Shown: positions 9,097 to 19,127 of the stretch, one piece after another
Numbering within the stretch: position 1 is the stretch's first letter
Layout: each line of letters begins with the position of its first letter
Assembly (NCBI RefSeq): GCF_900101495.1
Contig: NZ_FMUS01000016.1
Span: forward strand, 47,725-106,596
Length of the DNA stretch: 58,872 bases
Direction: 5' to 3'
Source of the DNA: Alkaliphilus peptidifermentans DSM 18978
GTDB lineage: Bacteria > Bacillota > Clostridia > Peptostreptococcales > Natronincolaceae
The notes under the pieces: generated by a model
Seen by the model: the letters and a program-made list of their open reading frames with translations, nothing else
What the model was told of the DNA's origin: nothing
Database searches by the model: none
Position numbers and translations under genes: made by a program

Positions 9097-9427
9097 TATA
9101 ACCTCCTTAATGATTTTATTGATTAATAAATTTAACTTTATACTATAATCTCATTATAACATTTTTCCATATTTTTATATCACTTTTATAACATCTGATT
9201 TATTATAAATAATTACAACCCCGTCAGATAATCAGAAGGTTTGATGTCTTACACCTTTAGTAGATTTAAATTTTTTTTAAAACTCAAATGAAATTTTCCT
9301 GTAATTATTGACTTTATTGCATAGATATGGCATTCTAATATTGTTTATAAAGTTTAATATAACGAAACAAAAAGTTTACTATTAATACCAATTATATCTA
9401 ACTATAATTGCATTTAAAGGGGGATTA
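9097..9427. other. Intergenic region before potA
   Basis: AT-rich spacer between two divergent genes, so it should hold promoters for both. No open frame, no convincing hairpin and no riboswitch motif was seen. An AAAGGGGG ribosome site at its right end serves potA. Confidence 0.4.
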
Positions 9428-10477
9428 ATGATGTCAAAGCCAATTATCGAATTAATGAATATATCAAAGAGCTATGATGGAAGTGAAGCACTGAAAAATA
9501 TTAATCTATATGTTAGAAGAAATGAATTTTTAACCCTCTTAGGCCCCAGTGGTTGTGGCAAAACAACTACCTTAAGAATTATTGGTGGCTTTGAACCCCC
9601 TTCTTCTGGTGAAGTTTTCTTTGAGGGAAAAGACATTACTAGCATTCCTCCCTTTAAAAGAAAGGTTAACACTGTTTTTCAAAAATATGCTCTGTTTCCT
9701 CACTTGAGTGTGGCTGAAAACATAGCATTTGGATTAAATATTAAAAAAATTGATAAGGAAATTATTCAAAGCAAGGTAAGGGATATTTTATCATTGGTTA
9801 ATCTGCCTGGTTTTGAAAAAAGATCAATTCACTCTTTGAGTGGTGGCCAGCAACAACGAATAGCTATTGCAAGGGCACTTGTTAACGAACCTGAGGTTCT
9901 TCTATTGGATGAACCATTGGGTGCGTTAGATTTAAAGCTTAGGAAAGAAATGCAAATTGAGTTAAAGAACATTCAACAGAAATTAGGAATTACCTTTATA
10001 TATGTAACTCATGATCAGGAAGAGGCTTTAACTATGTCTGATACTGTTGTTGTCATGAGTAATGGCACCATTCAACAAATTGGAAGTCCGGTTGACATTT
10101 ATAATGAACCTAAAAACTCCTTTGTTGCAGATTTCATTGGTGAAAGCAACATAGTTTCAGGCATTATGATAAAAGACTATCTTGTTCATTTTGCAGGTAA
10201 GGAATTTGATTGTGTTGATAAAGGCTTTTCTGATAATCAAGAGGTTGATGTTGTTGTTCGACCAGAGGATATTAAGCTGGTAAAAGAAGATGACGGTATG
10301 CTGAAGGGTAAAGTTGTTTCCGTTATATTTAAGGGAGTTCATTATGAAATGATGGTATCCTGCAATGATATAAAGTGGATGATTCATAGTACTTTAATGG
10401 AGGCTGTTGGCACAAAGGTAGGAATTATCATTCAGCCAAATGATATCCATATTATGAGGAAGGTGATAGATAGATGA
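9428..10477 (+). CDS. potA: Spermidine/putrescine ABC transporter ATPase
   Basis: PotA powers polyamine import at the inner face of the membrane. The 349-residue protein has Walker A GPSGCGKT, the Q-loop in [10 protein letters not shown], the signature LSGGQQQR, Walker B VLLLDEP and the switch His in YVTHDQEEA. The C-terminal TOBE domain (VVVRPEDI) marks the PotA/MalK group. AAAGGGGG precedes an ATGATG start. It overlaps potB by four bases and opens the operon potABCD. Substrate is inferred from the linked PotD; other polyamine-type cargo is possible. Confidence 0.94.
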   Translation: MMSKPIIELMNISKSYDGSEALKNINLYVRRNEFLTLLGPSGCGKTTTLRIIGGFEPPSSGEVFFEGKDITSIPPFKRKVNTVFQKYALFPHLSVAENIAFGLNIKKIDKEIIQSKVRDILSLVNLPGFEKRSIHSLSGGQQQRIAIARALVNEPEVLLLDEPLGALDLKLRKEMQIELKNIQQKLGITFIYVTHDQEEALTMSDTVVVMSNGTIQQIGSPVDIYNEPKNSFVADFIGESNIVSGIMIKDYLVHFAGKEFDCVDKGFSDNQEVDVVVRPEDIKLVKEDDGMLKGKVVSVIFKGVHYEMMVSCNDIKWMIHSTLMEAVGTKVGIIIQPNDIHIMRKVIDR

Positions 10478-11298
10478 AGGAAGGTCGTATTTCATCACCA
10501 TATATAATTTGGATGACTATTTTTATTGTTTTTCCTATATTATTGATATTATTTTTCGGAATTACAATTAGAACTGATGAAGGATTTAAGCTTTCATTAG
10601 AAAATTTTCAGCGGTTTTTTGAACCTATTTATTTACTAGTGCTTTGGCGTTCAATCCGTCTGGCTTTTATTAGTACAGTAATATGTCTTATATTAGGATA
10701 TCCAATGGCAATGATACTGGCCAATAAAGATTTAAAAATGAAGAACACCCTTGTGTTATTGTTTGTTATTCCTATGTGGATGAACTTTCTTCTAAGAACC
10801 TATGCATGGATGACACTATTGGAAAGAGGAGGAATAATAAATTCATTTCTGAGCTTATTAAGAATCCCACCCATTAATCTGTTATATACCGAGGAGGCAG
10901 TAATTCTTGGTATGGTATATAATTTTTTACCCTTTATGGTTTTGCCCATTTACTCTGTTTTAATCAAAATTGATAAAAGCCTATTGGAGGCTGCCGAAGA
11001 CTTGGGAGCTGATTCATATACTGTATTACGTAAGGTTATATTTCCCTTAAGCATACCTGGGGTTATTTCTGGAATTACTATGGTATTTATGCCTGCAGTT
11101 ACAACCTTTGTAATTTCAAGACTTTTAGGAGGAGGTCAATTTACTCTAATAGGTAATTTAATAGAGCAGCAATTTTTATTTGTTGGTGATTGGAACTTTG
11201 GCTCAGCAATTTCCATTGTTATGATTATATTAATACTCATTAGTATGGGATTCATGTCAAAATATGAAAAAGAGAACGAGGGGGCTGGGTTGTGGTGA
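10474..11298 (+). CDS. potB: Spermidine/putrescine ABC transporter permease PotB
   Basis: First of two permeases forming the membrane channel. The 274-residue protein has six predicted membrane helices and the cytoplasmic EAA loop that contacts PotA, seen as [18 protein letters not shown]. It starts within the potA stop codon and ends next to potC, as expected for coordinated subunits. Length is normal for the family. Confidence 0.92.
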   Translation: MKEGRISSPYIIWMTIFIVFPILLILFFGITIRTDEGFKLSLENFQRFFEPIYLLVLWRSIRLAFISTVICLILGYPMAMILANKDLKMKNTLVLLFVIPMWMNFLLRTYAWMTLLERGGIINSFLSLLRIPPINLLYTEEAVILGMVYNFLPFMVLPIYSVLIKIDKSLLEAAEDLGADSYTVLRKVIFPLSIPGVISGITMVFMPAVTTFVISRLLGGGQFTLIGNLIEQQFLFVGDWNFGSAISIVMIILILISMGFMSKYEKENEGAGLW

Positions 11299-12074
11299 TG
11301 AGTTATTTGAAAAAACTATATGCCTTTATAATTTTTTTCTTTCTATATGCCCCTATTATGGTATTAATCGTATTTTCCTTTAATGAGTCAAAATCCCGAG
11401 GGAGTTGGGATGGCTTTACCCTAAAGTGGTACATTGAATTATTTCAGGATAGACAAATTATGTCTGCATTATACAATACAATAGTTATTGCCATTCTCTC
11501 TTCAACTATTGCAACTGCCATTGGTACTGCTGCTGCCATAGGAATACATAATATGAAGCAATTTAAAAGATCAATGGTAATGAATTTAACCTATTTACCA
11601 GTGTTGAATCCGGATATTGTTACAGGAATTTCTTTAATGCTGTTATTTATTTTCTTAAAAATTAGATTAGGGTTTTTAACATTATTGTTGGCTCATATAA
11701 CCTTTAACATACCATATGTAATTATATCGGTTTTACCAAAGTTAAAGCAGTTAAATAAGCATATCTATGAAGCTGCTTTAGATTTAGGAGCAAGCCCAAG
11801 CTATGCCTTAAGAAAAGTAATTATACCTGAAATAATGCCAGGTATAATCACAGGTTTTTTGCTTGCCTTCACCCTATCTCTAGATGACTTTGTAATAAGC
11901 TTCTTTACTACTGGATCAGGCGTATCTAACCTGTCGATAACTATCTATTCAATGGCAAGGAGGGGCATTAACCCTAAAATTAACGCCCTTTCCACCATAA
12001 TGTTTGTTACTGTATTGTTGCTATTAATAATAGTGAATAAAAGAATGTCTAAAACCAATATAATAAAGGAGTGA
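11292..12074 (+). CDS. potC: Spermidine/putrescine ABC transporter permease PotC
   Basis: Second permease of the polyamine importer. It has six hydrophobic helices and the EAA motif YEAALDLGASPSYALRKV. A GTG at 11292 is seven bases behind a GAGGGGG site and is taken as start; an ATG at 11298 in the same frame is the alternative. The gene overlaps the end of potB and is followed after seven bases by potD. Length of 260 residues is normal. Confidence 0.92.
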   Translation: MVMSYLKKLYAFIIFFFLYAPIMVLIVFSFNESKSRGSWDGFTLKWYIELFQDRQIMSALYNTIVIAILSSTIATAIGTAAAIGIHNMKQFKRSMVMNLTYLPVLNPDIVTGISLMLLFIFLKIRLGFLTLLLAHITFNIPYVIISVLPKLKQLNKHIYEAALDLGASPSYALRKVIIPEIMPGIITGFLLAFTLSLDDFVISFFTTGSGVSNLSITIYSMARRGINPKINALSTIMFVTVLLLLIIVNKRMSKTNIIKE

Positions 12075-12081
12075 TTTAAAG

Positions 12082-13125
12082 ATGAAAAAGATTATCAAAG
12101 CTGTGGTTGCTATGGTGCTTATTTCTACAGTAATTTTTATAATGACAGGATGTGGCCAAAGCAAACCTACACTAAAGGTATATAACTGGGGAGACTATAT
12201 TGATGAATCAATTTTTAAAGATTTTGAAGAGGAATATGGTATTAGAATTATATATGACACCTTTGCTACTAATGAGGATATGTATATAAAAATAAAGGCT
12301 GGCGGTAGCGATTATGATGTTGCCTTCCCATCAGATTATATGATTGAAAGAATGATTAGTGAAGATCTATTGTATGAAATAAATTATAATAACATCCCTA
12401 ATTACAAATATATAGGTGACGAATTTAAAAATTTCAGCTATGATCCTACCAATGGGTATTCTGTTCCATATATGTGGGGAACCGTTGGAATTATATATAA
12501 CACAACAATGGTAGATGATACTGTAGATAGCTGGGATATTCTGTGGAATGAAAAATATGCAAAGCAGATATTAATGTTGGATAGTCAGAGGGATTCCATT
12601 GGTATTACTTTAAAGAAATTAGGTTACTCTCTTAATACTAAAAATGTTGATGAGCTGGAAGCAGCCAAGGATGCATTAATTGAACAAAAACCCTTGGTGC
12701 TTGCATACGTAGGTGATGAAGTAAAGGACAAAATGATTGCAGGTGAAGCAGCCTTAGCTGTAGTTTGGTCTGGAGACGCTGTATATATGAACTGGGAGAA
12801 TCCTGATCTTGAGTATGCAATACCAAAGGAAGGTAGTAACTTATGGTTTGACGCAATGGTCATTCCAAAGACTAGTAAAAACAAAGAAAATGCAGAGCTA
12901 TTTATTAATTTTATGAGTAGAACTGACATTGCCTTTAAGAATGCTGACTATATTGGGTATTCGACCCCCCATATAGAAGCCCGTAATTTACTAGATGAAG
13001 ATTTAATTAATGACCCAACTGCTTACCCAGAATTAGAGGACTTGGTTAACTGTGAGGTTTTCAAGGATCTTTCGGACTTCCTTCGGGAATACGATAAAAT
13101 TTGGACAGAAGTAAAGGCAAGATAA
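12082..13125 (+). CDS. potD: Polyamine-binding lipoprotein PotD
   Basis: Extracellular substrate-binding protein delivering polyamine to PotBC. The N-terminus is a lipoprotein signal ending in a lipobox (IFIMTGCGQS), so Cys24 should be lipid-anchored. The mature protein starts LKVYNWGDYID, the hallmark of PotD/PotF, and shows YNTTMVDD and SWDILWNEKYA. The 347-residue length is normal. It is the last operon gene, followed by a terminator hairpin at 13144-13198. Confidence 0.94.
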   Translation: MKKIIKAVVAMVLISTVIFIMTGCGQSKPTLKVYNWGDYIDESIFKDFEEEYGIRIIYDTFATNEDMYIKIKAGGSDYDVAFPSDYMIERMISEDLLYEINYNNIPNYKYIGDEFKNFSYDPTNGYSVPYMWGTVGIIYNTTMVDDTVDSWDILWNEKYAKQILMLDSQRDSIGITLKKLGYSLNTKNVDELEAAKDALIEQKPLVLAYVGDEVKDKMIAGEAALAVVWSGDAVYMNWENPDLEYAIPKEGSNLWFDAMVIPKTSKNKENAELFINFMSRTDIAFKNADYIGYSTPHIEARNLLDEDLINDPTAYPELEDLVNCEVFKDLSDFLREYDKIWTEVKAR

Positions 13126-13143
13126 TGCAACAATAGTAATATG

Positions 13144-13198
13144 AAAAGACCTAGCGAAGGTAGCGTATACAGAAATACGTAAAATTGCTAGGTCTTTT
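13144..13198 (+). terminator. Terminator after potABCD
   Basis: A perfect 12-bp stem AAAAGACCTAGC / GCTAGGTCTTTT encloses an inner smaller palindrome CGTAT-N6-ATACG. The right arm ends in a short T run. It lies 19 bases after the potD stop codon. Confidence 0.75.
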
Positions 13199-13299
13199 AC
13201 AGCAGTAAGAAATGCGTTTTTTTCGTCAGTCTGCATTGACTTTTTATAGGGTCTATGTTCAAATATATTTATGGAAATTACTATTTAAGAGGTGAAAGC

Positions 13300-13995
13300 A
13301 TGAGTCGTGTAGGAAAAAGAATTCAAGATGAGAGAATTAAGAAGGGTATGACCCCTAAGCAGCTAGGCAAAAAGTGTGGTGTAGCTGAATCCTTTATTAT
13401 AGATATCGAGGGGGGAAGAAAAATAATTAACGAGAAGCTTTTTGCTCAGATTTCTAAGGCGCTTGGTACAGATTTAGAAGAAGCTATGATTTTAGCACCT
13501 AATGAAGATGAAAAAAGAGAAGAAAAAATTGAAAGAAAGCTTCCCAAGCCTACGGCGGACAGATCAATAAAAAGAAATGATATAGAGCCTTTTGCACAAT
13601 GGGGCGAGGCATTATCCAACATCATTAAGCAGATACCCATCTATGATGTCGAAATGGTTAGTATAAGGGGATACAAAGCCTTTCCTGTTATTGATAAGAA
13701 GGTAGAGGGTTTTAATCCAGATAAACTAATTTATATAGAGGCGGCGGATGACAGCCTTAGTCAGTATAGAATTAAAAGGAATGATAGATGCCTTATCTAT
13801 TTAAACCATGAATTTATGAATGGTAGCTTTCATTTACTAGAATATGATAATAAAAGATATTTGAGAAGGATAAAAAAGGTAGATGGCAATAAGGTTCAAT
13901 TAATTGAAGGAACTGGTGATAAAAAACCTATAATTATAGATGTTAAGGGTATTAAAATACTAGGACGATTAATAAGGGTAGAAATTGATTTTTAA
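13300..13995 (+). CDS. XRE HTH regulator with S24/LexA-like C-terminal domain
   Basis: DNA-binding regulator. The start at 13300 is chosen because AGAGGTGAAAGC lies just before it. The N-terminal third is a Cro/C1-type HTH (IQDERIKKGMTPKQLGKKCG). A charged linker rich in Glu/Lys follows. The last half looks like the beta-rich S24 peptidase fold of CI/LexA repressors, with DDSL at the place of the catalytic Ser and RYLRRIKK at the place of the Lys. No Ala-Gly cleavage site is obvious, so self-cleavage is uncertain. No phage genes are nearby. It may regulate the potABCD operon upstream, which is inference from position only. Confidence 0.8.
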   Translation: MSRVGKRIQDERIKKGMTPKQLGKKCGVAESFIIDIEGGRKIINEKLFAQISKALGTDLEEAMILAPNEDEKREEKIERKLPKPTADRSIKRNDIEPFAQWGEALSNIIKQIPIYDVEMVSIRGYKAFPVIDKKVEGFNPDKLIYIEAADDSLSQYRIKRNDRCLIYLNHEFMNGSFHLLEYDNKRYLRRIKKVDGNKVQLIEGTGDKKPIIIDVKGIKILGRLIRVEIDF

Positions 13996-14032
13996 ATATA
14001 CTAATGGTATTAATGGGAAGGACAGGTAGTTG

Positions 14033-14581
14033 ATGAAAAAAATTAATGCTTGGATTATTGCAATAATAACAATAGGTGGGATATTTTATCTTTCCTCTAT
14101 CCCAGGTTTAAGGGTGCTGCCGGTTTTAAGACAACTAAATACTATTGTCATGAGATTTGATGTATATTTTATTCGTATAGCTGAAATTATTGCTCAGCGT
14201 TTACCTGTCGATATGAATGAATTAACTCCTATTCAGACGGTAAGCAATGATTTTTATGCCTATGCTCAAGCAAATCCTGTAATCATTGAATTTTTATTAA
14301 GAAAAATCGCCCATGTGTTTGTTTTTTTTAGTTTAACAATAGTGTTATTCTTTTTACTTAACCAGTACACATACAAAACCTATAGCGCTGTATTAATTTC
14401 ATTTTTTACAGCCACTACAATTGCTGCATTAGACGAATTCCGTCAATCATTTACAGATGGCAGAGTTAGCAGCTTAATAGATGTAGGGATTGACTTAATT
14501 GGTATCACAATGGCAACACTATTAATTCTGTTTTCTCTATTCATTACAAAGAAGTCAAAACAAAAATTACCTCCTATTTAG
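14033..14581 (+). CDS. VanZ-like membrane protein
   Basis: A small integral membrane protein of the VanZ family, whose members are linked to glycopeptide tolerance or are of unknown function. The family marks are present: RKIAHVFVFFSLT, then LDEFRQSFTDGR followed by DVGIDLIG. Four to five hydrophobic helices are visible, including an N-terminal one. The ATG at 14033 is preferred over an adjacent TTG. The stop codon lies inside a hairpin shared with the convergent helD gene. Context gives no hint of vancomycin resistance. Confidence 0.82.
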   Translation: MKKINAWIIAIITIGGIFYLSSIPGLRVLPVLRQLNTIVMRFDVYFIRIAEIIAQRLPVDMNELTPIQTVSNDFYAYAQANPVIIEFLLRKIAHVFVFFSLTIVLFFLLNQYTYKTYSAVLISFFTATTIAALDEFRQSFTDGRVSSLIDVGIDLIGITMATLLILFSLFITKKSKQKLPPI

Positions 14582-14592
14582 GAGGTTTTTAA
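14566..14592. terminator. Bidirectional terminator between VanZ-like gene and helD
   Basis: Stem ACCTCC-TATTTA-GGAGGT flanked by A and T runs on both sides, overlapping the stop codons of both convergent genes (which themselves overlap by four bases). Confidence 0.75.
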
Positions 14593-16920
14593 TTTTTGAA
14601 AGTCTGTTGACTTTTTCAATAGCTCTTCACCAATATTATCCATTAGTGGCATTTTATTTTCTATATGATAGATATATAATCTGTGGAGAGCTCTTGTCAT
14701 TGCAACATATAATAGCTTAATGTCCAGTTCATTATCTCTATACTGTTCTTTTAAGTTGGTAATTAGAACTACATCAAATTCCAAGCCCTTTGCTAAATGA
14801 GATGGTACTAAGACAACTCCTGCCTCATAGATTTCTTCCTTTTCATCCAAAAGCTTAGCATTAATCTTTTTCCCTTCATCTAAACGCTTCTTTACCCTTA
14901 AACATTCTTCCTTGGTTTTACATATAACTGCAATAGATTTAAAGCTTTCTCTTTGAATAAAAAGAATCTTCTCCTCTAATTCATTTAATAGGCTATTTTC
15001 ATCCTTAAAGCTTCTTGCCTCTGGTTTTTCTCCATGCCGTATTACTGGCTTTGCTAAAACTATTTGAGGGTTGTTTAGTTTTCTAATAATTTCATTTGCC
15101 AGCTGCATAACCTCAATGGTTGTACGATAGCTCTGAACCAGTGTCATGTAGTTGCTTCTTTTAGCATCGAATACATGCTCCAATAACTGCTCCCAATTTT
15201 GAATTCCCCTATATGAATGTATTCCTTGAGAAATATCTCCCAGTAGGGTGAACATATTTGTGTTTAGAACTGTCTTTAAGGTATATATTTGAAATACGCT
15301 AAAGTCTTGAGCTTCATCAATAACAATGCTATTAATATCAATTTTTTTCTCGAAACCAAATATCTTATGCTTTAAATACACTAACGCTGCATAATCTTCA
15401 AGTTCTACTTTTTTACTCAATAAAAGCTCTTTAGTTTTCTGACATAGATAATCACTTTCAACTTGAGGCAATTGATCATTGGAATATTTATTAAGAACCT
15501 CTCCATTACTCATCAGCTCTGAATAATAGTCAAAAAGATCTACCTTTGGAAATTTAGCTATATATTTTTTCACCAATGTTTTAGTTTGGTTTTTTAATGC
15601 TTTTAGCTTATCATCCCTTTTATTAATTAAGTCTACAATTTTAAGCCTTCTTTCCTCTGTTGCTTCCCCAGTATTTCGCAGCCGTTCAAGCTCCCTATCA
15701 AATCTTTCCTCAGTATTTTCTAGAATACCTTTTTTAACTTGCTTAAACTTATAGGTAAGTGTTTTCTTTATTTCGTTAACTCTTTTATATAAAGGTAAAT
15801 ATCCTAACTCTTCTATAAACATACTATTAATGCTATCGGCAGTCATAATTACTAGATTCTCTATAATAAAATCTTCTTTAGGCGTAAAATTTAATTCTAA
15901 AGTCTTTACATAGTTATCAATAATAGCTTTAAAATCCATAGAACCTTTAAAGGCTGTAGCCCATTTCACCAAATTTTGTTCTTTAGTAGATGCCTCATGG
16001 GTGCCAGCACGTATAAATTCCATTAATTTGTTTTCAGAGCTTACCATTTTATATTTATTCCCCAGCAGCTCCACCATAAAATCTATAAAGGTTGTCTGCT
16101 TAACTTTTTCTACCCCTAGCTCTGGTAAAACTTCAGAGATATAATTAATGAACAGCTTATTTGGTGCCATAATCATGAAGCTTTCTGGATGGAAGGTTTT
16201 TTCATAGGTATATATGAAGTAGGCTATTCTATGGAGGGCTATGGTTGTTTTTCCACTGCCTGCGACTCCCTGAACAATTAAAGGTTTACCCATATCTGCC
16301 CGTATAACTCTATTTTGTTCGGCTTGAATAGTAGATGCAATATCCTTTAGCTTTTCTTCAGCATTTGCCTCTAAGGAGGCCTGTAAAAAGGCATCATTGG
16401 TTGTAATATCAACATCTAAAATATCCTTAAGTTCTCCCTCTTCTATAGTATATTGACGTTTTAATAATAGTTCTCCCTCTTGCGTAACCCCCTCTGCCTC
16501 ATAGGTGGTTTCACCCAGTCTACCTTCATAGTATACATTAGCTATGGGAGCCCTCCAGTCTACAATCAGAGGAACACTATCTTCTGCCCTAAATAGTGAG
16601 GTCTTTCCGATATAGAGCTTATCTGTTTTATTACTTCCCTTCTCTTTAAAGTCAATTCGTGAAAAATAAGGCTTCTTCCTAGATCTAGATAAGCTTTCAA
16701 AGTTTCGATCCGCCATTTCTATAAATTTTGTATTAATCAACACACTGATATAGCTTTGGGAGCTATCAAGATAGTCTAGATTAATCATGGCATCTTTAAT
16801 ATTTTCTTTATATAGCTTTCGATACTCCTCTGTTGCATCCAAGGTTTTTTCTATATATTCCTTAGTATGCTCTAATCGCTCTACTTCCTGCTTATAATCT
16901 GGATGTCCCTTTACCGGCAT
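14578..16920 (-). CDS. helD: RNA polymerase recycling motor HelD
   Basis: HelD is a UvrD-like ATPase that binds stalled RNA polymerase and releases DNA and RNA. The N-terminal 200 residues contain the coiled-coil arm that enters the secondary channel, followed by VPLIVDWRAPIANVYYEG, a strong HelD mark. Walker A is VAGSGKTTIALHR, Walker B VIDEAQDF, and helicase motifs QSYRTT and VAMTRALHRLY follow. An AGGGAG site supports the start at 16920. At about 780 residues it is full length. It is monocistronic and convergent with the VanZ-like gene. Confidence 0.92.
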   Translation of the reverse strand: MPVKGHPDYKQEVERLEHTKEYIEKTLDATEEYRKLYKENIKDAMINLDYLDSSQSYISVLINTKFIEMADRNFESLSRSRKKPYFSRIDFKEKGSNKTDKLYIGKTSLFRAEDSVPLIVDWRAPIANVYYEGRLGETTYEAEGVTQEGELLLKRQYTIEEGELKDILDVDITTNDAFLQASLEANAEEKLKDIASTIQAEQNRVIRADMGKPLIVQGVAGSGKTTIALHRIAYFIYTYEKTFHPESFMIMAPNKLFINYISEVLPELGVEKVKQTTFIDFMVELLGNKYKMVSSENKLMEFIRAGTHEASTKEQNLVKWATAFKGSMDFKAIIDNYVKTLELNFTPKEDFIIENLVIMTADSINSMFIEELGYLPLYKRVNEIKKTLTYKFKQVKKGILENTEERFDRELERLRNTGEATEERRLKIVDLINKRDDKLKALKNQTKTLVKKYIAKFPKVDLFDYYSELMSNGEVLNKYSNDQLPQVESDYLCQKTKELLLSKKVELEDYAALVYLKHKIFGFEKKIDINSIVIDEAQDFSVFQIYTLKTVLNTNMFTLLGDISQGIHSYRGIQNWEQLLEHVFDAKRSNYMTLVQSYRTTIEVMQLANEIIRKLNNPQIVLAKPVIRHGEKPEARSFKDENSLLNELEEKILFIQRESFKSIAVICKTKEECLRVKKRLDEGKKINAKLLDEKEEIYEAGVVLVPSHLAKGLEFDVVLITNLKEQYRDNELDIKLLYVAMTRALHRLYIYHIENKMPLMDNIGEELLKKSTDFQKLKTS

Positions 16921-16969
16921 TAACTTTCTCCCTTCCTTCAAGGTCTTTTTTATAGTATTAGTCTACATT

Positions 16970-17740
16970 TTATTTTATAGGATCCTTAGGTGCTGGTGAC
17001 ACGAATGAGGATAAGCTTCCCAATATAGGAAATATCATCATAAATAATAGAATCTCTTTATATCCTCCAAAAACATCATATGCATATCCGAAGGGCAACG
17101 GTCCTAAAGAAGAACCAATAACCATTGCTGTCATTGTGATACCACGAATACTTCCTAGGTTTTTTCTACCGAAATAATTGGGCCATAGCACACCGGTACT
17201 GACTGAGTCGAAGGCCACAAAGATCAAAACCTACTCCCATATTATTTATTAACCAATTGTTAATGGGGGGCAATAGCGCTGAACCAGCAACACCGCCTAA
17301 TGCCATTAGGCTTAATGCCTTCCCTCTATAATTAATAAACCATTGTGGAACCAGGGTAGAAGGAATTAAGGTCATGGAGCCTTGACCAAAAAGTCTTAAG
17401 AATACAAACCCAACTATCAGCATAGCTGGTTTAGTTACAAAGCTCATCCACAAGCAAACCAAACCTAAGATGTGGCAATAAAAGCCATCACTTTTCTATG
17501 ACCTTTAGCATCTATAGCTTTTCCTACTATAGGAAGAATAAGTCCTGCCGTAAGGGTAGCAATGGAATAATAGCTTGATACCAGTGTCCTGCTCCACCCT
17601 AAATTATCAACGTAATAATTGATAAATATAGAAATTGAATAGGTTTGACCTGGCCCAGAGAAAAAAAGCCCCAATGCTGCAATTGCTACTACAAGCCACC
17701 CATAAAAAAAGGAGGTTTGAATATGTTCTTTAGTTTTCAT
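16970..17740 (-). pseudogene. Broken MFS transporter gene
   Basis: Three short frames in succession (17465-17740, 17166-17462, 16970-17227) together resemble an MFS transporter of the oxalate/monocarboxylate type. The N-terminus reads FFYGWLVVAIAALGLFFSGP and KAIDAKGHRKVM (the helix 2-3 loop motif), then RLFGQGSMTLIPSTLVPQWF, then a C-terminal piece with LWPNYFGRKNLGSIRG. A stop interrupts the first junction, a frameshift the second. Only about 255 residues' worth remain of the usual 400, so roughly the middle third was deleted. It is almost surely inactive. Confidence 0.8.
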
Positions 17741-17980
17741 TTTTCGCCTCCCTATATAAAGTAATGAGGATAGATTTTCTTAAATCAAGAAACCTATCCT
17801 TAAGCATAAAATATTTTTATCAGAATACGAGTTTTCTCCTACTGAATAGTATACATAATAAACTAGTATACAACAAGTTTAATAATTGATGAATTTGTTA
17901 TCTTTAAGCTATTTTGTTATAATTGTTTTATAATTTATGGTTATAATTAAAATGCAAATTCAAATTGAAAGGAATTAATT

Positions 17981-18589
17981 ATGAATTATACAGGAGAAAG
18001 AGTTATACCTAATTTAATGAATCCAAAAAACGGTCTTTTAATAGAGCACATTGCCCGTTATGAATTTTCTAAGCAATTTTGCAAAGGAAGAGTTTTAGAT
18101 ATTGCCTGTGGTGTAGGCTATGGCAGTGAAATAATCTTAAAACAAAACCTTAATGTAAATGAATACGTAGGAATTGATTTTTCTGAAGAAGCTATTGAAT
18201 ATGCAAAAAATAACTATGGATTTGTAGAAGCAGATTATTATGTAGATGATGCTTTGAATGTAGATTTATATAAAAAATATGGCACCTTTGATACCATAGT
18301 CAGTCTAGAAACCATTGAACATTTTGAAGGGGATTCTATTTTTGTCAGCAATCTTTATAACCTATTGAAGCCAGATGGTACCCTTATTATATCTACCCCC
18401 TTTGGCAGAGGAAAAAATCAACCCTGTGCAAGTCCCTTTCATGTATATCAATACACAGAGTCAGAGTTTATAGAGGTTTTAAAAGCATTTTCCCAGATAA
18501 CAATGTATCATCAAATTGATACCACCATTGAAATTCCAAAGCCTAATCAAAAATACTATCTAATGGTGGCAGTGTGTCAAAAATTATAG
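17981..18589 (+). CDS. Class I SAM-dependent methyltransferase
   Basis: A 202-residue methyltransferase of the Methyltransf_11 type with unknown substrate. Motif I is VLDIACGVGYGSE, the acidic residue ending strand 2 is in YVGIDFSEEAIEYA, and the post-motif region LLKPDGTLIISTPFGRG is typical. GAAAGGA precedes the ATG. It stands alone, divergent from the broken transporter, and its stop overlaps the convergent RidA-like gene by 13 bases. The N-terminal YTGERVIP resembles methyltransferases near sugar genes, but no such genes are nearby. Confidence 0.82.
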   Translation: MNYTGERVIPNLMNPKNGLLIEHIARYEFSKQFCKGRVLDIACGVGYGSEIILKQNLNVNEYVGIDFSEEAIEYAKNNYGFVEADYYVDDALNVDLYKKYGTFDTIVSLETIEHFEGDSIFVSNLYNLLKPDGTLIISTPFGRGKNQPCASPFHVYQYTESEFIEVLKAFSQITMYHQIDTTIEIPKPNQKYYLMVAVCQKL

Positions 18590-18999
18590 CAAGCTACACC
18601 TTCAATTTGAATTAAACATGTATCGTCAATAAAATCGGAGGTTATTGTGGTTCTGACGGGATAATTTCCCTCTTTAAAATATTTAGTCCAAACCCCGTGT
18701 ATTTTTCTAAAATCCTGAATATCTTTCAAAATAATAGTCAATTTAACTACATTTTCTAAAGTCAAATTTATTTCCCTTAAATCTTTTTCAAGATCCTTCA
18801 ATATATTTTCCAATTGTTCTTCTACTGTTGACCCTGCTGCACCATAATGACCAATATAAACAGTTTCGTTTTTTACAACAAATGTAGATAGCTCATACTT
18901 ATCGTATGGTGGAATTACAACTCTCTTTATCACATAAGTAACCCCCATTATTTTATTTTGTAAAAGCAAAAAAATTTTGCTACAGTACTTATTTGACAT
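18577..18999 (-). CDS. RidA/YjgF/UK114 family protein
   Basis: RidA-type proteins deaminate reactive enamine/imine intermediates in the cytosol. The C-terminal half matches the family: VVKLTIILKDIQDFRKI, the Arg in VRTTI and the Glu in IQIEGVA, positions that bind the substrate carboxylate in RidA. The family is usually about 125 residues, so the true start may be Met18 (18948), but only the upstream ATG has a GAAGGA-like site. The paralogue class (RidA versus Rid2-7) cannot be set from here. Confidence 0.75.
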   Translation of the reverse strand: MSNKYCSKIFLLLQNKIMGVTYVIKRVVIPPYDKYELSTFVVKNETVYIGHYGAAGSTVEEQLENILKDLEKDLREINLTLENVVKLTIILKDIQDFRKIHGVWTKYFKEGNYPVRTTITSDFIDDTCLIQIEGVACYNF

Positions 19000-19026
19000 T
19001 TCTTCGTATTTTCCTTCACAATATTT

Positions 19027-19067
19027 AAAGCCATATAGGTGTTATTTTCTCACCTATATGGCTCTTT
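19027..19067 (-). terminator. Terminator after the chitinase at 19128
   Basis: Perfect 13-bp stem AGCCATATAGGTG / CACCTATATGGCT with a nine-base loop, about 60 bases beyond the chitinase stop. A related hairpin with the same AAAGCCA..TGGCTTT arms occurs at 27986-28027. Confidence 0.75.
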
Positions 19068-19127
19068 TAGCTTTATTCTATTATATTTATTTTTGATCTA
19101 TTTATATAAGCTTTTCATAACAACCTA

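Noticed and set aside
8825-9148. 107-codon plus-strand frame opposite the small membrane protein
   Set aside because: The minus-strand frame has AAGGAGG and membrane helices; the plus frame has neither a ribosome site nor recognisable sequence.
9332-9350. Sigma-54-like TGGCATTCTAATATTG before potA
   Set aside because: The second element is two bases too far and lacks the GC, so it does not fit the consensus.
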